DNA of 13,316 bases from an uncultured Bacillus sp. (GTDB lineage Bacteria; Bacillota; Bacilli; Bacillales; DSM-1321). The position numbers were made by a program, and so were the translations under genes. The notes below the pieces were generated by a model that was not told where the DNA came from, searched no databases, and was given only the letters and a program-made list of their open reading frames with translations. The stretch covers positions 1 to 13,316 of the forward strand of contig CAKQBC010000033.1 of the NCBI GenBank assembly GCA_934215995.1, in the 5' to 3' direction. Each line of letters starts with the position of its first letter. Position 1 is the stretch's first letter. Below are positions 8,183 through 13,316 of the stretch, one piece after another.

Positions 8183-9922
8183 CTATTCGATGTCGAAGCC
8201 ATTTTTTTCGATCCTCTGCAGCAGCCTTTCGTACTCTTCTTTTTCCTTCTCGGTATCATTCCACTTGTCGGCATACACGTATGAGATTTGGCCGGCTTTC
8301 ACTTCGACAATCGTTTTATGGGACATTTGGTCTTTTTCATGCACAAGAAGAAAATAGGAAACAGGCACAATTAGATCAAGCTTGATTGCCTTTTCGATTT
8401 TTGCATCAGCCAATTCTTTCAGCAATGGGTGATTAAGCTTTATGACCATGACCGGCTCGTAGCTGTTTGAGGCGATATCGCTAATATTCTGCAACAGCGT
8501 ATCATCCTGTATATTTTTTAACAGCAAACCAACGACAGGCCTTGCTTCATTGATGATGGCGATATCTTCCTCCTGTTCTTGCTCTTTCATAAATGCTGCT
8601 ATTGACTCCTGTGTTTCAGCCGGGACAGAAGCTTCATCTTCCTGCAGGACCGGCAAGACACGGATCACCAATAGCAGGGCGACTGCGCCGATCAACAGAT
8701 AGGCGGGGCGCTTTGTGTGCTCCTTCGGCCATGCAGTCAGTTGCCGTTCTTTTTCTGGCTGAGGCGGGGCTTGCGGTTCCGCGGCGCCATTGGTTTCTGT
8801 CAGTTCTTTGATTTTTGCTATGTTTTCGGAGCTCCAGATGGCGGCTAACTGGGCTTCAAGCTCGTAAGGCGACAGCTTTGGCTGGACGGGCTCCTGCTGT
8901 TCTATTTTTGTGGTGACCGTTTGTTTCATTTCCTTCATGGCTGACTTTTGGGCTGTCCTTGCTTGTTTTTTCAGATTTGTTTCTTCTTTTGTTGTTAATC
9001 CGGCTTCCTTCAGCATGGAATTATTGATTTTCAAACAAGTGAACAATAAGGACATATACAGGATGATGATTCCCCAAAAAACATGTTTCCCCATAACTGC
9101 GTATAGGAGCGCCAACTCTGCAAGCATGATCAAGAACACCCAATAGCCTGGCTTCTTTTTATCTTTATATAGGAGCTTCCATATGAATCTTACCGGATAG
9201 CCCCATGCTGGGGATATGACATGATTCAGATTGAGCAGCATCCGAATAAGCCCATTTTCAGAAGGCAGGATCTTTTCGTAATATCTTCGGACAAACTCGC
9301 TTTCCGGCTGCAATCTCATTGCCTCGTCTATGAGAATCTGCGCCTTTTTGAATTTCCGCAGCTGGTAGGCCATCCATGCAAAATTCACTAGGTTGTTTAT
9401 GTTCTCCGGATTTTCCTGGAGCGCGAGCTGCTCGTATTTCTCAGCTTCATCAAATTTCCTTGCGGTATACAAATACGTAGCGTAATCCCCTAAATAGGCA
9501 TCATCGTACGGTTTCAGCCGGACAGCTTCCCGGCTTGAGGCCAAAGCCCCCTCTATGTCGGTGTTGTGAATATGCTTGGCGAACATGGAATGGTAAAAAG
9601 GGTTTTCTGGGTAGATGCGCATCCCTGTTTCAATCAGTTCCCGGCACTCTTGGCCATATGCCAGAAGATTATGGAGTATGTTGATGACATGCATGAGTGC
9701 ATAATCATCGGCAGGTGCCCTTTGAAGCGCTTCATTCACCCATTCGTAAGCATTTTCCTTTTGGCCGAGCATCCCATAAAGGTAAGCCATAAGTATATAG
9801 CCTGAGAAATCTTCCGGATCCTCCTGGATCCAGGACTCGGCCAGATTTCTCGATAAATCGATCTCACCCCTGCTGATGTGCTGTTCGATGACAAGAATCA
9901 TGGAAGATAGTGAATCCGGCAT
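8183..9922 (-). CDS. TPR membrane protein, partner of the upstream AAA+ ATPase
   Basis: About 579 residues; no named family recognised. Residues roughly 10-220 form helical tetratricopeptide-like repeats (for example EENAYEW-type helices near 58-70 and 'A..LA..ENPENINNLVNFAW' near 168-186). Two hydrophobic segments follow (about 264-281 and 284-300), then a charged, possibly coiled-coil stretch (305-350), a proline- and glutamine-rich linker, a third membrane segment (about 410-428) and a final domain of about 150 residues. Positive residues flank the segments (KDKKK before the first, KEHTKR before the third), so the TPR region should be cytoplasmic and the last domain outside. The ATG at 9922 is chosen because AAAGGA lies 8 nt upstream; the ATG at 9931 overlaps that site and would add three residues. 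Residue numbers given count from 9931. The gene follows the AAA+ ATPase within a few tens of bases, implying joint work. Confidence 0.75.
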   Translation of the reverse strand: MPDSLSSMILVIEQHISRGEIDLSRNLAESWIQEDPEDFSGYILMAYLYGMLGQKENAYEWVNEALQRAPADDYALMHVINILHNLLAYGQECRELIETGMRIYPENPFYHSMFAKHIHNTDIEGALASSREAVRLKPYDDAYLGDYATYLYTARKFDEAEKYEQLALQENPENINNLVNFAWMAYQLRKFKKAQILIDEAMRLQPESEFVRRYYEKILPSENGLIRMLLNLNHVISPAWGYPVRFIWKLLYKDKKKPGYWVFLIMLAELALLYAVMGKHVFWGIIILYMSLLFTCLKINNSMLKEAGLTTKEETNLKKQARTAQKSAMKEMKQTVTTKIEQQEPVQPKLSPYELEAQLAAIWSSENIAKIKELTETNGAAEPQAPPQPEKERQLTAWPKEHTKRPAYLLIGAVALLLVIRVLPVLQEDEASVPAETQESIAAFMKEQEQEEDIAIINEARPVVGLLLKNIQDDTLLQNISDIASNSYEPVMVIKLNHPLLKELADAKIEKAIKLDLIVPVSYFLLVHEKDQMSHKTIVEVKAGQISYVYADKWNDTEKEKEEYERLLQRIEKNGFDIE

Positions 9923-9934
9923 TCGCTTCATCCT

Positions 9935-10873
9935 TTACTTAAGATTATTTTTATGGATATAGTCCAACACATCCTGGTACTCTTGGTTTGCATCGCTGAA
10001 GATGGCATAGCTCTTGGCTGTCGCAAACCAATCAAGTGTAGTCGGTTGCCGTTTTTCCATGGCTTTCATTAGATCCTCATTGGTAAGGGGCTGGACCGTT
10101 CCGGTTTCAAAGGATCTTGCGATTGCATAATCGATTGCATCCTTCACCAGATATTCCAGGTCGGCGCCGGAAAAATGCTCGGTATATTTTGCGGCTAAAT
10201 CGAGCTGAAGATCTTGCTGCGGCTTGCCGTCCGTTTTCAATTGCAGAATCGTTTTCCGTTCTTCCAAGTCGGGAGGAGGAAGGAAAATCAGTGAATTGAA
10301 ACGTCCCGGGCGCCTCAGTGCGGGGTCCAAATACCAAGGGGTGTTTGTGGCACCGATTACATAAATGCCCTCATTGTTCCCGTAAGAACCATCCAGCTCG
10401 ATCAGCAGCTGGTTCACAAGCGTACGCTGGTGGTGGGACATCAGCTTTTGCCTGTTTCCCCCTAAAGCGTCCAGTTCGTCGATGAAGAGGACACATGGCT
10501 GTTTTCGGCGGGCGTCTTCAAAAAACTCATGCAGGTTTTGCTCTGCTTCTCCTGCCCATTTTGAAAGGATTGATTGCAGGTCCAGATGGAGGAAGTTAGC
10601 ATTGATTTCCCCGGCAACGGCTCTCGCCAAAAATGTTTTTCCGCATCCAGGAGGCCCATAAAAGAGCAGCCCTCCTCCAACTTGCTTTCCATAAGCCCTG
10701 AAAATCTCAGGTGACTGAATCGGCATGATGAAGTCCATCCGGATTTTCTTTTTCACTTCCTCCAATCCGCCTACGTCCGCAAACGTTTCCCGCTTCCGCT
10801 CGATTTCCACTATTTTATTTTGCTCCTTGTCATATGAAATGACCTTAAGTCTATCCCGTTGATTCTCCTGCAT
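9935..10873 (-). CDS. Vps4/Msp1/katanin-like AAA+ ATPase
   Basis: A single AAA+ module of about 312 residues. FADVGGLEEVKKKI is the start of the classic AAA fold. Numbering from the ATG at 10873: Walker A GPPGCGKT (73-80), pore loop SKWAGEAEQN with Lys-Trp at 105-106, Walker B CVLFIDELDA with Asp132-Glu133, sensor 1 in IGATNTP, Arg-finger block ALRRPGRF (about 185-192) and sensor 2 GADLEY. The Lys-Trp pore loop and full SRH place it near Vps4/katanin/spastin/Msp1 rather than FtsH, which also lacks its protease domain here; no MIT or other substrate domain is seen. The start is uncertain: a TTG at 10945 has its GGA too close, while ATG 10876/10873 follow AGGGGGG (10880-10886), and 10873 has the best spacing. 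The TPR membrane gene follows at once, so this is probably its motor. The function is inferred. Confidence 0.85.
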   Translation of the reverse strand: MQENQRDRLKVISYDKEQNKIVEIERKRETFADVGGLEEVKKKIRMDFIMPIQSPEIFRAYGKQVGGGLLFYGPPGCGKTFLARAVAGEINANFLHLDLQSILSKWAGEAEQNLHEFFEDARRKQPCVLFIDELDALGGNRQKLMSHHQRTLVNQLLIELDGSYGNNEGIYVIGATNTPWYLDPALRRPGRFNSLIFLPPPDLEERKTILQLKTDGKPQQDLQLDLAAKYTEHFSGADLEYLVKDAIDYAIARSFETGTVQPLTNEDLMKAMEKRQPTTLDWFATAKSYAIFSDANQEYQDVLDYIHKNNLK

Positions 10874-10879
10874 CATTTT

Positions 10880-10886
10880 CCCCCCT
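10880..10886 (-). promoter_or_regulatory. Ribosome binding site deciding the AAA+ start
   Basis: On the minus strand AGGGGGG precedes two adjacent ATG codons (10876 and 10873) by 3 and 6 nt. The TTG at 10945 has only TAGGA directly abutting it, so the shorter protein is preferred. Confidence 0.5.
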
Positions 10887-10973
10887 GGCAATTTAGTGGC
10901 CATATTGAATAGGAGTTGAGACCCGGATTCCCCTATATTAGACAATCCTATTCATGACGATAGTTATGTTATT

Positions 10974-11011
10974 ATCATAATTTAACAAAATTGGTATTCG
11001 CAATATATAAG
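10974..11011. promoter_or_regulatory. Overlapping divergent promoters
   Basis: Leftward: TTGCGA (11003-10998) and TATGAT (10979-10974), 18 bp apart, for the AAA+ operon. Rightward: TTAACA (10982-10987) and TATAAG (11006-11011), 18 bp apart, for the membrane protein gene. The two sets overlap, so the promoters should compete. The region is A/T-rich and each match is only moderate. Confidence 0.4.
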
Positions 11012-11150
11012 GGGTTATTTTTTAATGGATTGATCCTTTTCTGAAATAAATCCGGAATCTATGCAGATGACCTTGTGTATCCAGCTGATTCAGCCTACTA
11101 TTAAAGGAGGTATGCCATAAAACTTGAAGAGAAGTAAGGAGAAAGCAATC

Positions 11151-11855
11151 ATGTTTTTAAAATCAGTTGAAAAAAGGAAGACGCTCATCTTCAGGATTGT
11201 ACTGGCATTGTTGGTCGTTTCGGTCATTTATGCTGCTTATATGGTCTCCGTCGCACCGTCAGGGATGGCTGAGAACGAGTACGAACGGGTAAAGAGCGAT
11301 TATGTATTGATGATTCTGCAGTGCCTTGTCGGAAGCATTGTCATTTTTCTGCCATCGAAGGTAGAGAAACGTTTTCATATTGATATTCCGGATATTATGG
11401 AAGTTATGTATTTCCTTTTCCTGTTTTGTGCGATTTATTTAGGGGAGGTACGGAACTTTTATTTCAAGGTCCCTTACTGGGATATGATTCTTCACGGCTT
11501 CAGTGCGGCTATGCTCGGCGCTTTTGGGTTTATCATCGTTAATTTCCTGAATGATACGGAAAGGCTTAACATTAGGCTGAGCCCATTTTTTGTCTCTCTG
11601 TTCGCATTCTGCTTTGCGGTCACTTGCGGAGCTGTCTGGGAAATTTACGAATTTCTGGCGGATGGGCTTCTCGGTACGAATATGCAGAAATTCATCACTG
11701 CGGATGGTACGGTAATGATCGGCCGGGATGCAGTGTCCGATACGATGGAGGATATGATTGTGGACGCCTGCGGAGCATTGATTGTGACTGTGGCCGGCTA
11801 TTATCATCTATGCCTGCAGGGGAAACGGGCAAAGAAAAGAAACCTGGAGATGTAG
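11151..11855 (+). CDS. Six-TM membrane protein of unknown function, DUF2238/YjdF-like
   Basis: A hydrophobic protein of 234 residues with about six membrane segments: roughly 8-31, 45-62, 75-93, 104-122, 138-158 and 197-215. Conserved-looking polar patches lie in or beside them: PYWDMILHGFSAAMLGAFGF, AVTCGAVWEIYEFLADGLLG, and DTMEDMIVDACGALIVTVAG. These recall the W/YD..LH, WE..E and D..D.....G pattern of the DUF2238 (YjdF-type) family, but the match is by eye and tentative. The buried His, Glu and Asp residues suggest metal binding or transport of a charged solute; this is inference. The ATG at 11151 has AAGGAG 10-15 bases upstream; a TTG at 11124 would add nine residues but stands 13 nt from AAAGGAGG. 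It diverges from the AAA+ operon. No function can be stated. Confidence 0.7.
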   Translation: MFLKSVEKRKTLIFRIVLALLVVSVIYAAYMVSVAPSGMAENEYERVKSDYVLMILQCLVGSIVIFLPSKVEKRFHIDIPDIMEVMYFLFLFCAIYLGEVRNFYFKVPYWDMILHGFSAAMLGAFGFIIVNFLNDTERLNIRLSPFFVSLFAFCFAVTCGAVWEIYEFLADGLLGTNMQKFITADGTVMIGRDAVSDTMEDMIVDACGALIVTVAGYYHLCLQGKRAKKRNLEM

Positions 11856-11868
11856 GCATTTGTAAGTA

Positions 11869-11904
11869 AAGAACTTGCCATTTTAGTTCGGCAAGGAGAT
11901 TCTT
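11869..11904 (+). terminator. Possible weak hairpin after the membrane protein gene
   Basis: CTTGCC (11874-11879) pairs with GGCAAG (11890-11895), with an outer AAGAA/TTCTT extension across a 4-nt bulge. No T-run follows, so it is a poor rho-independent terminator; the stem at 11910-11945 may serve both strands. Confidence 0.3.
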
Positions 11905-11909
11905 AGCAC

Positions 11910-11945
11910 AAAAAGCGGAGCAAAGCATATAGCTTGCCCCGCTTG
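11910..11945 (-). terminator. Rho-independent terminator of the FAD oxidoreductase gene
   Basis: On the minus strand GCGGGGCAAGC (11942-11932) pairs with GCTTTGCTCCGC (11926-11915) around a TATAT loop, with one bulge, followed by five T (the T-run is AAAAA at 11910-11914 on the plus strand). It starts directly after the oxidoreductase stop. Confidence 0.75.
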
Positions 11946-11948
11946 AAT

Positions 11949-13187
11949 TCAGCCGCCCGGAAGGGTGGTTTTGCTGTGCTGTAATTCATACGTCCGCATA
12001 TACAAATCCATGGCAGGATGGGAGCCTTTTGTGATCAGGTCTGCAATGATCTTTGCCAATACACCGCTGTACACAAGGCCATTATCGCCATACGCAAACA
12101 ATACATAGCAGTTCGGCAGCTCACTGTATGTGCCGATTGCGGGCATCCCGTCATGGGTTCCACCATAAAAGGCCCCCAGGTAATAGTCGGGTTCAACGCG
12201 GATGTCGGGAAACAGTTTATTGAATTCCCCGATCAATTTATTTTTTTTGGCAATCAGCTTGGAGTCCCTTTTATCTGCGAATGATGTGGGAATGTCAAGC
12301 CCGCCGATGATGATTCGGTTATCTTCAGTAGTTCTCATGTATATATAGGGACGGGCTGTCTCCCAAATCAGTGCCCGCTTGTACCAATCCTTGAAATCAT
12401 CAATGGGCTTTGTTATACAAGCGTAGCTGCTTTCAATGGTACAGTTCTTCTCTTTTTTGAACTCGAGATTTTCATAGCCGGCGGCCATAATGACACGGCG
12501 TGCCCTGATGGAATGCCCGCTGTCTGTGTGGAAAATGGCCTTATCACCCTCGAACTTCCTGCGGATTATTTTCGTCTCCTCATAAATCCGTGTTCCCCTC
12601 GAATGGGCTTTCGCCAACAGGCCATGTGTGAAGCGGAAGGGATTCATCTCTCCGTCATCGTATACATACAATGCTGATTCCTTGCTGAAAGGAAAACGTT
12701 CGCTGATTTGGCTGGAGGTAAGCAAGTCCACAGAGAATCCGTGCTTTTGGAGGAGATCATACTCTTTCTGAAGCTTTTCTGCCCCTTGATGGTCGCTCGC
12801 AAAGTAAAGGCTGTCCCTTCTCTTGAAATGAGGGTCGATTTCAAGGGAGGCAGCGGCTTTTTCAATATCATCAATGGCCCCGCGGCAAAGTTTTGTATGT
12901 AGAATGGCGTTTTCTTCACCGAATGTGTTCACAAGTTCAAATAGCATTTTATCGCCAAGATACTGGAGCAGGCTCGTGTTTGCGCACGTGCTGCCGGTGG
13001 CGATTTTTCGCTTGTCCACTACCACGGCATTAAGCCCCGCTTCACTCAACTGATAGGCGCATTTAGCTCCTGAGCTTCCTCCGCCGATAATCAGGACATC
13101 GCATGTAATATCTTCATCCAGTGCCGGGTAGGCAGGAGGGTTGTTCAACGTATTCTGCCAATATAGTCTTCCGCTTTGTAAATCCAT
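11949..13187 (-). CDS. FAD-dependent oxidoreductase, DAO (D-amino-acid oxidase/OrdL) fold
   Basis: A 412-residue flavoprotein. DVLIIGGGSSGAKCAYQLSE (30-49) is the dinucleotide-binding fold and Asp58 in VVVDKR ends the second strand. GSTCANTSLLQY (65-76) is the flavin-contact loop typical of the DAO family. ALYVYDDGEMNPFRFTHGLL (172-191), IMAAGYEN (233-240), DGMPAIG (346-352) and YGDNGLVYSG (366-375) are further family blocks. It is probably an amine or amino-acid oxidase or dehydrogenase like OrdL/PuuB; the substrate is unknown. It has no signal peptide and no membrane segment. Cys68 and several other cysteines are not in a Rieske pattern, so no 2Fe-2S domain is fused. Start: ATG with AAAGGAGG ending 9 nt upstream. 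It has its own terminator at 11910-11945 and appears to be transcribed alone. Confidence 0.85.
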   Translation of the reverse strand: MDLQSGRLYWQNTLNNPPAYPALDEDITCDVLIIGGGSSGAKCAYQLSEAGLNAVVVDKRKIATGSTCANTSLLQYLGDKMLFELVNTFGEENAILHTKLCRGAIDDIEKAAASLEIDPHFKRRDSLYFASDHQGAEKLQKEYDLLQKHGFSVDLLTSSQISERFPFSKESALYVYDDGEMNPFRFTHGLLAKAHSRGTRIYEETKIIRRKFEGDKAIFHTDSGHSIRARRVIMAAGYENLEFKKEKNCTIESSYACITKPIDDFKDWYKRALIWETARPYIYMRTTEDNRIIIGGLDIPTSFADKRDSKLIAKKNKLIGEFNKLFPDIRVEPDYYLGAFYGGTHDGMPAIGTYSELPNCYVLFAYGDNGLVYSGVLAKIIADLITKGSHPAMDLYMRTYELQHSKTTLPGG

Positions 13188-13226
13188 TGTCTATGCCTCC
13201 TTTTATTCTGCAAAAAAGTCGATTTA

Positions 13227-13244
13227 GTTTGTCCGGAAACAAAC
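13227..13244. promoter_or_regulatory. Palindrome upstream of the FAD oxidoreductase gene
   Basis: GTTTGT-CCGGAA-ACAAAC has perfect 6-bp arms with a 6-bp centre, 40 bp upstream of the oxidoreductase ATG. Its position in the leader or promoter fits an operator. No convincing -35/-10 pair was found in the 129 bp upstream of the start, so the promoter is undetermined. Confidence 0.4.
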
Positions 13245-13300
13245 AGATACATGCCGGATGCAACTGGCTATTAAGCGAAAGTGCATTCCATTTTGATTTG

Positions 13301-13314
13301 CCTGCTAAAGCAGG
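13301..13314. terminator. Hairpin at the window edge, possible terminator of the next gene
   Basis: CCTGCT (13301-13306) pairs with AGCAGG (13309-13314). Whether a T-run follows lies beyond the window. Confidence 0.25.
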
Positions 13315-13316
13315 TT

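Noticed and set aside
9923..9931. ATG at 9931 as start of the TPR protein
   Set aside because: It overlaps the only usable ribosome binding site (AAAGGA); the ATG at 9922 has proper spacing. The difference is three residues.
11112..11120. ATG-CCA-TAA mini-ORF right after AAAGGAGG, considered as a regulatory leader peptide
   Set aside because: The spacing from the ribosome binding site is one base, too short for initiation, and two codons cannot be supported.

Overview
The window looks like chromosomal DNA of a moderate-GC Bacillales bacterium (Bacillaceae or Planococcaceae; genus not resolved). This rests on AGGAGG-type ribosome binding sites, several TTG starts, a CcpA cre box matching the consensus, intrinsic terminators with T-runs, and proteins close to Bacillus GlvC, GlvA, OxdC and MsrA. 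There is no tRNA, rRNA, CRISPR array, insertion sequence or phage gene.

Left part (1-3245): the end of an alpha-glucoside PTS operon. It holds the 3' end of an RpiR-family regulator, a PTS EIICB permease and a family GH4 6-phospho-alpha-glucosidase, closed by a bidirectional terminator. A control region between regulator and permease carries two GTRACATGTTAC palindromes 20 bp apart, a near-consensus cre and a putative sigma-A promoter. The permease imports and phosphorylates a maltose-like sugar, the GH4 enzyme cleaves the phosphosugar, and the RpiR protein probably senses a phosphorylated sugar. In Bacillus subtilis GlvR is an activator, and the palindromes lie where an activator would bind.

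Middle (3316-8137): convergent msrA (methionine sulfoxide reductase, minus strand), a short-chain chromate transporter gene chrA1 followed by a second chrA half-gene that an out-of-frame internal deletion has destroyed, an oxalate-decarboxylase-like bicupin with an altered active-site lid, and a monocistronic GH1 6-phospho-beta-glucosidase with its own promoter, a consensus cre at about +60 and a strong terminator.

Right part (8183-13316): a two-gene minus-strand operon with a Vps4/Msp1/katanin-like AAA+ ATPase followed 48 bp later (or 39 bp, depending on the start) by a TPR protein with three predicted membrane segments. This is the most likely undescribed system in the window: a membrane-tethered AAA+ remodelling or extraction machine with a TPR partner. 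A divergent six-TM membrane protein of unknown function follows, then a convergent DAO-fold FAD oxidoreductase with a terminator at its 3' end and a palindrome upstream of its start.
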